Of a stretch of 64,000 bases of DNA, positions 54,894-63,465 are shown one piece after another. Below the pieces are notes generated by a model, which saw nothing but the letters and a program-made list of their open reading frames with translations, made no database searches and had not been told where the DNA came from. The stretch is from Euglena gracilis (Eukaryota; Euglenida; Euglenophyceae; Euglenales): contig CP154957.1 of NCBI GenBank assembly GCA_039621445.1, forward strand, positions 7,265,062 to 7,329,061. The letters are read 5' to 3'. Both the position numbers and the translations under genes were made by a program. The stretch's first letter is position 1, and each line of letters opens with the position of its first letter.

Positions 54894-55351
54894 CAAGCAC
54901 CTATGACAGATTCCAAATTTTAGCCCGCGGTCGGCTGCGGTCGGCCGCGGTCGGCTGCGGTCGGCTGCGGTCAGCTGCGGTCGGCTGCAGTCGGCAGCGG
55001 TCGGCAAAGTAGTTGGCTGTAGGTGGGGGGCAGGCCAACAAAAAATGAGCATATATCACAATCACACAATCCACTGTTGCCGACTTTTGGCCACTTTTCG
55101 CTGCTTTTGGCCAGTTTTTGATGCGGACTGCTTTTGGCCACCGTTGCCGACTCTTGGTCGATTTTTGCTGCCTTTGCCCATTATTTCCTGCCTTTTGCTT
55201 TCTTTGGTCACTTTTGTTGCTTTTGCCCACTCTTGCTGTGTTTTGGCTGCTTTTGGCCAGCTTTTGCTTTGCTTTGACCTCTTTTGACCACTTTTGGCCT
55301 CTTTAACCCACTTTTGACCACTTTTCTCTGCTTTTGGCCATTTTCACCCAC

Positions 55352-55476
55352 GACACCTCGGGCTCCGCACTTTGCCCTTGTGAGGCCATGCCTTGCTCGC
55401 CGGCGGTGTTGTTTGGACTGTGACGCGTTGGGTTAGGAGTCCCTGCTTAGTGCCTTTTTTCGCCGGAGTTGGCTGA
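55352..55476. repeat. DIRS left terminal repeat
   Basis: 55379-55454 is the exact complement of 59771-59846 (76 bp), and after a short mismatch CGCCGGAGTTGGCTGA (55461-55476) pairs with 59751-59766. The outer part, 55352-55378, is unique to this end and is complemented in the internal region. Confidence 0.95.
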
Positions 55477-55576
55477 TTCCTAATTTGCCCTTCGACAACC
55501 CAGAAGAAAGGAACTTCAATTCAAGAAGCTTGACAATTGAATATCAAAGAGTTGAATCAATCGAATTATCCAGAAA

Positions 55577-57610
55577 GTGAGACTCGTGGAGAATATCAAA
55601 TCCAATTTTGTTGACACATTCAAGATTTCAATGAGAAATGCAATTGACAACACAAAGAAGAGCGTTGCTGAACAACAAGAACTTCCTGCAGCCACAGCTG
55701 GACGACCTGACGGCGCAGTGCAACCGTGGCGAACCGTGGCTGTCCCTTCCCCCCCAGAAAAAGTTTTTAAAAACCCACCCAGGGACAGCCACGGAAGCTG
55801 GCAGACAGTGGTCAGAACCCGAAGGACACCAAAGCCAAGGCAGCTGTCAGGCCACAACGGCAAGGGCCATGGAGGCCCGTATCCCATTTACACCAATACC
55901 TTGTTCAAGCTGGGCCATGGAGGCCAGAACAGCAAGCTGGGCCATGGCGACCAAAACAGCAAAGGCCATGGTGGCCGATGGAACAAAGGCCAGGGCGGCC
56001 AGCAATACCAAGGCCAGGGTGGCCAACAATACCAAAGCCATGGTGGCAGATTCCACAACAAGATGCCCAGTGGCAGGGGCAGGACAGGTCCACAACACCC
56101 CCCCAATCATTTCTTCATCACAAACCCCATCAGGGGAAAAGGATTGGCCCCCAGAGGCCCCCCAAGATTTTCAATGGGCATGGCGCCCAAGAACAAAGAG
56201 AAGTCAATGGGGACATCAAAAAGGCCAGTGGGGCCAGAATTATCATCAAGGCCACTGGGGCCATTATCATTCTTATTGCCATTGGGCCCAACACCATCCT
56301 CAACAACAACAAATTCAAGGCCACTGGGGCCATCAATTATCAGAAGGGGAAAAACCCCAGAAGCTAAAAGGCTGTCCCCCAGCAGGGGGTTTAAATGTAC
56401 GGTGGCAGCCCCAGGAGGATGCCCCCAAAGGGGCAGTGGAGGACAAGGGGGCAACCCCCCCTCAAAATTCTTTGTCAATGCCCATGGCAGGGGCAAACCA
56501 AAACAAGGGGGAGACCCAAAATGGGGCCCCTATGGTATGTCATTTGACAACACCAACAACAAAGTGGAGGATCAGAGAGTCTGTGAGCAGAGCATGCACA
56601 CCCCCCAGCCACCTTCAGAGAATACTCAATCCCTAGTGGCACCAGGGGTGCAATGTCCAACACCCCCCACCCAGCACCCAGAAAATCATCTAGTTGGGAA
56701 AATACATTCCATGGAGGAAAAATGGGGAGACCCACTACCGCACCAAAGACTTCAAAAAAGTCTAAAATGGTGGACAAAAAATGCCCCCCCAGCAACATGT
56801 CAACTGATAAAAAATGGAATTCAACCCCCCTGGGTGAATCCCCCAAAATTGTCCACCCACCCAAAACCCAGGGCCAACCTGGACCTGAACCAGGCAGAAA
56901 ACATTCTGCTGGATTACGAAAAAACTGGGGCAGTGAAACGAGTTTGGGATTCAAAAACCCAGCATTTGATCCCATGGTTTTTAATTTCAAAACCAGAAGG
57001 GGGAACAACCAAGTGGAGAATGATCAGCGACTGCAGAGAAATAAATCAGCAGTTTCAAGTAAAACCTTTCAGGCTGGATCATATCCAGCACATTTTTCCA
57101 GTTTTGGAAAAAGGCAACTGGGCAGCAAAAATAGACCTGAAGGATGCCTATTTTCATATTCCAGTAAGTCCAGGCCTAAGGCCTTTTTTAAGGCATCAGG
57201 TGGGGGGGCAGACCTGGGAATTCCAAACAGGCTGCTTCGGGCTAAATGTAATGCCCCAAATTTTTATGTCAGTCATGAAAACGTTCGAAAAGCTGTGGAG
57301 AAAAAGGGGCATCCAGGTCTTTATTTACCTGGACGACATTTTGCTGGTGGCCCCCACCCAAAACACATTGCAAAATCACCTCAACAGAGTTGTCAAAGAT
57401 TTGCTGGATTCTGGGTTCAAAATCAATGTGAAAAAGTCCACCCTCCAGCCCACCCAAGTGGTAACCCATCTGGGTTTTCAACTGAACTTCCAAGAAGGAA
57501 AGCTACAGGTGCCCCCCCAGAAAGTCAAAACCATAAAAAAGGAGCTGGGAAAAATCGTGAAAAAAGATTACATGTCAAAAGGCAGTTGGCTGCCATTTTG
57601 GGCCAAATAA
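55577..57610 (+). CDS. DIRS gag-like/reverse transcriptase polyprotein
   Basis: 677 codons. Residues 1-90 are unremarkable and 95-160 are GHGGQ/GQGG-type repeats, presumably RNA-binding and gag-like. A Pro-rich region follows, then RT from about residue 440: KWRMISDCREINQQF, KIDLKDAYFHIPVSP, FGLNVMPQIF and the catalytic VFIYLDDILLV (YLDD at 57326-57337). Gag and RT are in one frame. It stops soon after RT, where homology continues in the -1 frame at an AAAA run (57577-57580). The start could be this ATG or the next. Confidence 0.9.
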   Translation: MRLVENIKSNFVDTFKISMRNAIDNTKKSVAEQQELPAATAGRPDGAVQPWRTVAVPSPPEKVFKNPPRDSHGSWQTVVRTRRTPKPRQLSGHNGKGHGGPYPIYTNTLFKLGHGGQNSKLGHGDQNSKGHGGRWNKGQGGQQYQGQGGQQYQSHGGRFHNKMPSGRGRTGPQHPPNHFFITNPIRGKGLAPRGPPRFSMGMAPKNKEKSMGTSKRPVGPELSSRPLGPLSFLLPLGPTPSSTTTNSRPLGPSIIRRGKTPEAKRLSPSRGFKCTVAAPGGCPQRGSGGQGGNPPSKFFVNAHGRGKPKQGGDPKWGPYGMSFDNTNNKVEDQRVCEQSMHTPQPPSENTQSLVAPGVQCPTPPTQHPENHLVGKIHSMEEKWGDPLPHQRLQKSLKWWTKNAPPATCQLIKNGIQPPWVNPPKLSTHPKPRANLDLNQAENILLDYEKTGAVKRVWDSKTQHLIPWFLISKPEGGTTKWRMISDCREINQQFQVKPFRLDHIQHIFPVLEKGNWAAKIDLKDAYFHIPVSPGLRPFLRHQVGGQTWEFQTGCFGLNVMPQIFMSVMKTFEKLWRKRGIQVFIYLDDILLVAPTQNTLQNHLNRVVKDLLDSGFKINVKKSTLQPTQVVTHLGFQLNFQEGKLQVPPQKVKTIKKELGKIVKKDYMSKGSWLPFWAK

Positions 57611-58314
57611 GATGCAATCTAATGGCCCTGCCCTTTTTAAGGGCTTTTACAGACACCCTGGCAAATTTTTTGGTGGCAAAGTCCACAGCCCCCTGGGACT
57701 CAAAACACCCCATTTCTCAGGAAATCAAGGCCCAATTAAGGGAAATAAAAATTCTGCTGGACACCTGGGGGGGCAGACCCTTCCCCCAAAATGCAACCAG
57801 AATGTTGCACTCAGACAGCAGCACCCATGCCTGGGGGGGGCTAGACATCCACACAGGAGAAATTGTGCAGGAATTTTGGAGAAAAGACTCCATTTTGCAC
57901 ATCAATGTAAAGGAGCTCAGCGCAGCAATCAGCACTGTGAAAAGTTTGAGCAAACCTGGAGAAACCGTTTCCTTGTCAGTGGACAACCAGGTAATTTATT
58001 TTTACCTAACAAAAGGTGGGGGCAGAAAGGACCCCTTCAACACAATGCTAAGACCATTTTTCAAGTGGTGCATGGAGCACCAAGTAAACCTCCAAGTCAA
58101 CTGGGTGCCTTCAAAGGAATGCCTAGCAGACCCCATCAGCAGGTGGGAAATGGACAGGGGGGATTATTCTTTAGACCCCCAACTTTTTCAATGGCTGAGA
58201 CAGCAGTTCAAAGATTTCATAAATTTGGAAACAGATTTATTTGCCTCCCCAGGCAACAAAAAAAACTGCCCAAATTTGTGGCCAGGTGGCCCCATTGGGA
58301 AGCCACAGCAGTAA
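57577..58314 (+). CDS. DIRS RNase H domain (frame -1 relative to RT)
   Basis: Continues from RT with RQLAAILGQIRCN, then MLHSDSSTHAWGGLD, INVKELSAAI, LSVDNQV and LADPISRW, giving the D-E-D-D catalytic set of RNase H. It has no start of its own. It ends where homology passes to the -1 frame at A AAA AAC (58260-58266). The frame upstream of 57577 is a shadow. Confidence 0.85.
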   Translation, partial: KRQLAAILGQIRCNLMALPFLRAFTDTLANFLVAKSTAPWDSKHPISQEIKAQLREIKILLDTWGGRPFPQNATRMLHSDSSTHAWGGLDIHTGEIVQEFWRKDSILHINVKELSAAISTVKSLSKPGETVSLSVDNQVIYFYLTKGGGRKDPFNTMLRPFFKWCMEHQVNLQVNWVPSKECLADPISRWEMDRGDYSLDPQLFQWLRQQFKDFINLETDLFASPGNKKNCPNLWPGGPIGKPQQ

Positions 58315-58667
58315 ATGCATTACAATGTCCACTGGACAGCATGGGGGATCTTTATGCAAACCCCCCCTGGTCAATAATTCAAAAAATTTTACCCAGGTTG
58401 AAAATGTTTCCACAGACCAAAGTTTTGATGGTCACCCCCTACTGGGATTCAGCCACGTGGTGGCCCCAATTAATAAAAATGAAAGTGCCAGGGACCCCCT
58501 GCCTGAAAATCACCCCCTACAAGGGCATGTTCACCAACTGCAGGGGGGAGCAAATGCCACCCCCCAGGTGGCCCCTCCTTTGCATGATTTGCTCAGGCAA
58601 ATTTTGGAGGGGAAACAAATTCAAGTTAAAACCATTGAAGATTTCCTGGGGAGAAACCCCAGTTTAA
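58266..58667 (+). CDS. DIRS methyltransferase-like domain (frame -1 relative to RNase H)
   Basis: Reads LPKFVARWPHWEATAVNA, then DLYANPPWSIIQKIL (NPPW near 58357-58368) and VLMVTPYWDSATWWPQL. This matches the NPPW...P.W....WW part found between RNase H and recombinase in DIRS elements, attributed to an adenine methyltransferase. The role in transposition is unknown. It passes to the next frame near GGGGGG (58543-58548). Confidence 0.8.
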   Translation: MPKFVARWPHWEATAVNALQCPLDSMGDLYANPPWSIIQKILPRLKMFPQTKVLMVTPYWDSATWWPQLIKMKVPGTPCLKITPYKGMFTNCRGEQMPPPRWPLLCMICSGKFWRGNKFKLKPLKISWGETPV

Positions 58668-59983
58668 AGCGTTATCAGAGTGCCTTTGCACTTCTGTGGG
58701 TAATTTTGGAACAAATGGGGGTGCCCCCCCCTGAAGCCACCACTGACCAAGTGGCTGACGCTTTAATACAATTATTCCAATTTTCAAAGGCCCAAGCCCG
58801 TAATGCCTATAGTGCAATGCTTTTGATTCCTGGGTTTGGTGGGCTGAGATTCCACACTCTGTTGACCCCCTACAAGAGGCTTTGGAACCAAAACTTGGAG
58901 AAGTATGGGGCATTTTGGGATCCCCTCCCAATCCTCCTGGGGCTGGCAAAGGCGCCTATGCCCACTGATATTTGTACATTGCGTACACAACTGATTTTTT
59001 GTTCACGCATCCTCTGTTTATACCGATCCTCAGATTTGGCACAAGTCAAACGAACCACCAGTGTGTTGGGTAGGGCACCCTACATCAAGATTAAGCGTAA
59101 AGGGCAAAAATTCCATAAATGGGAAAGGGTGGTGTCCATTCCCCAATGTCCCCAAATAAGCCCATTTCATTTAATGATGTGCTATGTGGCTGCTACACGT
59201 TTATTCGTCAGACCTGGGGGCCCCCTTCTGATTTCATTAAAACCCCCCTTCAGGGCCATAAGTGCAGACACTGTTGCTTCTATCACAAAAGATTTTTTGG
59301 CCAAGCATGGGGTGACCCCCCAGGTGTGGGGGGCCCACTCCACCAGAGGAGCAGGGGTTGGTTTACTCAAAAAATTGGGCCTTTCTGCCCAAGAAGTTTG
59401 CGAAATTGGCCAATGGAAGGGGGTGGAGGCTTTTACAGCCCATTATCAAAGACTTGGCGCCCAAGGTGCCTTAGAAAATGCCCTGGCCCCCCTGATTTCA
59501 GTGCACAATCTGGCCTCACAAGGGCAAAGTGCGGAGCCCGAGGTGTCTCGTACTCCCTCGAGTGAAAACGACAAGGGAGGAAGGGACACCGAGGGCGAAG
59601 CACAAAGACCTTGTGAGCCCGACCCCCCCACCCGTAAAAGAAAATTTGTCTTCAAAAGCCCTCGGTCAGAGAGTGGGGGCCAGGGGGGGGGAGAGGGGGG
59701 GGACACCCCCCAGGGGCAAGAAGCCACGTCGCCCAGTCGGAGCAGCATCGTCAGCCAACTCCGGCGAGGCGGCACTAAGCAGGGACTCCTAACCCAACGC
59801 GTCACAGTCCAAACAACACCGCCGGCGAGCAAGGCATGGCCTCACAATGTCTTTGTGCTTCGCCCTCGGTGTCCCTTCCTCCCTTGTCGTTTTCACTCGA
59901 GGGAGTACGATTCTGGCCACTTTCAGGCCACCCTAAACGTCTTTTTGTTGCTTTTGACATCAAGAGCATCAAACGTGACCTAA
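58547..59983 (+). CDS. DIRS tyrosine recombinase
   Basis: Integrates the circular cDNA. Contains LYRSSDLAQV (first catalytic Arg), WGAHSTRGAGVGLLKKLG (His-x2-Arg), IGQWKG (His/Trp position) and AHYQRLG (nucleophile Tyr), in the usual order and spacing. The frame remains open through the internal complementary region and the right terminal repeat and stops at 59983, 73 bases beyond the element. The open frame also extends upstream to 58241, but that part is a shadow of the preceding domains. Confidence 0.9.
   Translation, partial: GANATPQVAPPLHDLLRQILEGKQIQVKTIEDFLGRNPSLKRYQSAFALLWVILEQMGVPPPEATTDQVADALIQLFQFSKAQARNAYSAMLLIPGFGGLRFHTLLTPYKRLWNQNLEKYGAFWDPLPILLGLAKAPMPTDICTLRTQLIFCSRILCLYRSSDLAQVKRTTSVLGRAPYIKIKRKGQKFHKWERVVSIPQCPQISPFHLMMCYVAATRLFVRPGGPLLISLKPPFRAISADTVASITKDFLAKHGVTPQVWGAHSTRGAGVGLLKKLGLSAQEVCEIGQWKGVEAFTAHYQRLGAQGALENALAPLISVHNLASQGQSAEPEVSRTPSSENDKGGRDTEGEAQRPCEPDPPTRKRKFVFKSPRSESGGQGGGEGGDTPQGQEATSPSRSSIVSQLRRGGTKQGLLTQRVTVQTTPPASKAWPHNVFVLRPRCPFLPCRFHSREYDSGHFQATLNVFLLLLTSRASNVT
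59514..59609. repeat. DIRS internal complementary region
   Basis: 59514-59547 complements the left end (55352-55385) and 59548-59609 complements the right end. In the DIRS model it bridges the two ends of the cDNA so that it can be closed into a circle. Confidence 0.95.
59751..59910. repeat. DIRS right terminal repeat
   Basis: Complement of the left repeat over 59751-59846; then 64 bases specific to the right end, which are complemented at 59548-59609 in the internal region. Confidence 0.95.
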
Positions 59984-60778
59984 AAATGGCCTAAAAGTGG
60001 CAAAACATGGTTAAAATGGCCAAAAGTTCCAAAAGCAGGCAAAAATAACAAAAAAAAATGCCCCAAAATGGCCCAAAATGACCCTGCCTTTGGCCGATTT
60101 GGGTCACTTTAGCAGCTTTTGTTCACTTTTGGCAAAATGCTCAAAATGGTCAAATTGGACCAAAAAGAGACCAAAAAATGGGCAAAAATAACAAAAGAAA
60201 AGGTCGAAAGTGGCTTAAAATGGTCAAAAATGGCCCAAAATGGCCCAAAATGGCCCAAAAGCAGGACAAAGTGGCCCAAAATTACAAGAAGTGGGCAAAA
60301 AGTGGCCAAAAATGGTCAAAATAGGTCAAAATGGGTGAATTATGGTGGCAAATGGGCCAAAAGGGGACAAAATCGACCAAAAATGGCCAAAAGTTTTGGC
60401 CATTTTTGGCCAAAACTTTTGGGCAACGTGAGCCAGATGAGCCAGAAAAATCTCAACATCTGGGATAAAAAATGAGCCTAATTCCTCATTCTCACTGAAA
60501 AATTGACATCAATTAAAAAAAAGTTGCGCGGTCGGCTGCGGTCGGCTGCGGTCAGCTGCGGTCGGCTGCGGTCGGCACCCCACCTATGACAGTCCTGAAA
60601 CCCGCGGTCGGCCGCGGTCGGCTGCGGTCGGCTGCGGTCGGCTGCGGTCGGCTGCGGTCGGCATAGGTGCCTGGCGCCATGGATATATGCCGTGAACCAA
60701 AACAACAATAACAATTATGATGATGATGATAAGAATGAGGATAATGATGGTGGTGATGATGATGTTCTGTCCCACCTA

Positions 60779-61190
60779 CCCCGCCCCCCCTATGTCCAAC
60801 GACCGGTAACCTCTGTCCTCTGACCGGGGGGGCGGTCGTTGGACATAGGGTAGTGACCAAAAAGGTGTCCTCTGACCGGGGGGGTGGTCGTTGGACATGG
60901 GGTCAACAGAAAGTTGGTGGGTACCCAGGTCCCTACCCACCCAAAAATGCCCAAATTTTCCCTTCCGGCGCTTCGCGCCGAAAATTTTGGGCAATTTTGA
61001 CAAATTTTTGTCCAAAAAGTGTCAAAAATGGCATTTAGGCCAAATTTTTGGCCAATTTTTGGGCAAAATTTTTTGTCCCGGCGCTTCACGCCGGGACGAA
61101 AAATTTGGTCAAACCTCCGAAAAGGTGTCCTCTGACCGGGGGGGTGGTCATTGGACATAGGGGGGTCGTTGGACATAGGGGGGGGGGTAC
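60779..61190. mobile_element. TGTCCAACGACC-family inverted-repeat element
   Basis: Nearly the same sequence and order as 43715-44078 and 44446-44862, with CCCCCCTATGTCCAACGACC at the left and GGTCGTTGGACATAGGGGG at the right. Internal hairpins CGGCGCTTCGCGCCG and CCCGGCGCTTCACGCCGGG are intact. It begins about 105 bases beyond the large foldback element. Confidence 0.8.
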
Positions 61191-61485
61191 CATATTCGTT
61201 GTTTGATTCAGTTGATCCGAAATTGGTCGTCGCCCCTCATGCAGAATTACTGAAACCGAACACAGAAAAAATGAATTATCCTGACAATATGCTTCAGCAA
61301 CTCAACTAAAGAATTTTTTGGGTCAATATTAATTAATAAATCATTTCATATGCATTGTGTGTGAATGATATACGCATATGGAAATTGGCTTCAGTGAAAA
61401 CACATCATCTTCATATTCCAACAAAGATGTGCCGATTGCTCTTTCTGGAGCATTAATTTCATTAATGTGAGATATTCGAGCTTCA

Positions 61486-62514
61486 TCAGGCAAGGGCGTT
61501 TTTTAACAACCCCTGGGGAAAATTAACCCATCCACCACCTCGTTTTTCTTCACCACTAAAATTTGATAGATCTTGGAAGCATTCAGTGCCTGCCTGCAAA
61601 AAAAAACGTGTAAGCCTGTTGGTGGTGGCGCTGCCTAAGGAGGGGGAACAAAATATATAATTTGGTTCTTCTAGTTCCTTTTTGTTCAATTTTAGTAACA
61701 GCAACTTCCAGGGAGACCATGAAGACCACGAAGACCTGCAACGAAGCCTTTCTATACTCCTTGGCATTGGCTTGCGAGGATGATTCTCTTCCGAGCTGTC
61801 CGACAAGCAGGCATCGGTGGCCTTTGAGCTCGGCAAGACGTGGCGCTGAGCAGCGGGGAACGGTACGCGTTGTCCGACTTTTGGAGCGATTGCATGCCGG
61901 CAGCAATTCCTCCTCCACCCCACCCCCTCCAAAGCTCGCCCCTCTCCTCGCCGCCCTCCCCCTTCGACTCGCCCTCCCCACCCGCACCCTCGCCCCAGTG
62001 CATCACCCAGTGACCGTCGGCGCCACCACACTTCCTCAACCACACAATTGCTCCCGACCAAAACAGCGTCGTTGGTGAGAAATGCAGCAGAGGCCCAATG
62101 AAAGGACCCACAGTGGCCTGTCCGGTGCCACAGGCCAGAGGGATCCCAGGTTTGAACCCCAGGGGTGATCTGGTCCCTCGTCCAGAACTCCTGCAATTCC
62201 GTTGAGACCGCAGGTTCATCCCAAACAGACCCCGCTTCCAGCTCCTTCTCGGCCCTCCAAGGGTCGTCATCATCCCTCGACAGCCCTCTGCGATTGAACT
62301 GCAGGCGCGCGTTCAATATCTTTACCATGTCAATAGTCTCGCCCAGCAGGGTTTTCAAATTGGCCGCGGTGAAATGGCGACAGTTCCTTCTTACTGCTTT
62401 TTCGCGCCAACAGTTGGCTGAAATAACCCTGCTTATTGAAAAAGTTTCAAAGCATGTCAAAGAACGCTGCAAAGAAGATGCAATCGACAACTCAACGGAG
62501 GAGCTCTTTACCAC
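61486..62514 (-). CDS. Long ORF or exon, unknown protein
   Basis: 342 codons on the minus strand, the longest open frame outside the DIRS element. The first third looks protein-like (NLKTLLGETIDMVKILNARL, then EAGSVWDEPAVSTELQEFW). The middle is Gly/Arg-rich and the end weak. The plus strand is open over part of it (62165-62605: SRQQLAEITLLIEKVSKHVK), so the coding strand is not certain. No family recognised and no repeats inside. Confidence 0.35.
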   Translation of the reverse strand: MVKSSSVELSIASSLQRSLTCFETFSISRVISANCWREKAVRRNCRHFTAANLKTLLGETIDMVKILNARLQFNRRGLSRDDDDPWRAEKELEAGSVWDEPAVSTELQEFWTRDQITPGVQTWDPSGLWHRTGHCGSFHWASAAFLTNDAVLVGSNCVVEEVWWRRRSLGDALGRGCGWGGRVEGGGRRGEGRALEGVGWRRNCCRHAIAPKVGQRVPFPAAQRHVLPSSKATDACLSDSSEENHPRKPMPRSIERLRCRSSWSSWSPWKLLLLKLNKKELEEPNYIFCSPSLGSATTNRLTRFFLQAGTECFQDLSNFSGEEKRGGGWVNFPQGLLKNALA

Positions 62515-62619
62515 CCCGACGACGCTAGAGAATCACAAATTTGAACCAACGTGGGCTGAATGTGGGCGGCGTTGTGTTGAACTCATTTATTCATTCATCG
62601 AATGAATTGATCAAAATCG

Positions 62620-62730
62620 ATTGATTGATTGATCAATTGATTGATTGGTTGGTCGATTGGTGGGTGGGTGGGTGGGTGTGTTGGTGGGTGGGTGGGTGGG
62701 TGGGTTGATTGATTGGTCAATTCATTAACT
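62620..62730. repeat. GATTGATTGATC and GGTGGGTGGGTG simple repeat
   Basis: Tetranucleotide-like GATT and GGTG runs. A related GATTGATTGATCGATGGATT run lies at 910-955. Confidence 0.85.
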
Positions 62731-62734
62731 TGTT

Positions 62735-63465
62735 TTATCATTAAATAAATCATTAACCAATCGATCATCTAAAAGGACAGTTTCTCTCTGTTGGAACAAA
62801 TGCATCTACCTCCGTCGTTGTCCGCCATTGTTGATGTTCAAAGTATGGGTCCGTTCCTAGGATAATTAAAAGGGTGGGTTGCCGCGGGAACCAAAGGGCC
62901 AAAAGGGTGGGTTTCAAAGCCTGGTTTCAAAAAGAGTGGGACATTCAAAAAACGGAATTGAAAAATTTAAAATGCGAGCAGGGCCAGGGTTGTATGGGAA
63001 ATTCGAATGGAACGTGGTGGGTCGACCCCCCACATGCGAGAGTTGCTGCTGCAAACGTTCCTCAGGAAGAGTTTAAAACCGAAGCACACCAATAATAAAA
63101 AATCCCAAGAAAATCATTTTAGGAAAATGCTTGCCTGGATGTAGAGAGGTGCCATACACCTGATCCTGATTCTCTACAGCTGCGGGGGAGACATACATCA
63201 CACATGATGAAGTATTGCAATCATATTCCTGTGATTGCTGTGATGGCTCTGCTCGAAGATGCAGGTTGGGAATCGGATTTTCTTCGTATGGAAGAATGGG
63301 TGCGTAGACTGCTAAGCAGTTTTTAGAACTTGTCCATGTGGTACTTTCATTCATGAACTTGATGGAGATACTGTCCTTGGAGATACTTGTACTTTGTGGT
63401 GTTCTGTGTGACTTCGCACATTGGAACCAGTTCTGCATTTTAAAACTTCGGTACTTTACGGTTTC
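62735..63465. other. Stretch without recognised gene
   Basis: Moderately AT-rich and not repetitive. Short frames on both strands (for example 63073-63438 minus, 121 codons) lack bias or motifs. Confidence 0.4.

Larger units (their letters stand above)
55352..59910 (+). mobile_element. DIRS-type tyrosine-recombinase retrotransposon
   Basis: DIRS elements copy through RNA and insert as circles with a tyrosine recombinase, leaving no target duplication. This 4559-bp copy has left and right inverted terminal repeats and an internal complementary region (59514-59609). The first half of that region is the complement of the extreme left end and the second half of the extreme right end, meeting at 59547/59548. 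Domains in order are a Gly/Gln/His-rich gag-like part, RT with YLDD, RNase H, an NPPW methyltransferase-like part and a tyrosine recombinase. Three -1 frame changes separate domains; no transposon-internal deletion is seen. It is inserted in the centre of a foldback element. Confidence 0.95.
54894..60673. mobile_element. Large hAT-like foldback element (copy 2), carrying a DIRS insertion
   Basis: The ends CAAGCACCTATG and CATAGGTGCCTG match at 11 of 12. A perfect 8-bp duplication, GCGCCATG, lies at 54886-54893 and 60674-60681. Left half: eight 10-bp GCGGTCGGCT units (54927-55006), then a TTTTGGCCACTTTTGC arm (55075-55345). Right half: a reversed AAAATGGCC arm (59911-60420), five GCGGTCGGCT units in the same orientation as on the left, a direct copy of the left terminus (CCCCACCTATGACAG at 60568), six more units, and the right end. 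Without the DIRS element it would be about 1.2 kb, similar to copy 1. No transposase. Confidence 0.85.

Noticed and set aside
56653-57560. Open plus-strand frame before the RNase H domain, and the 55638-56636 frame
   Set aside because: Both are shadows of the gag-like/RT frame; only the part after 57577 matches RNase H.
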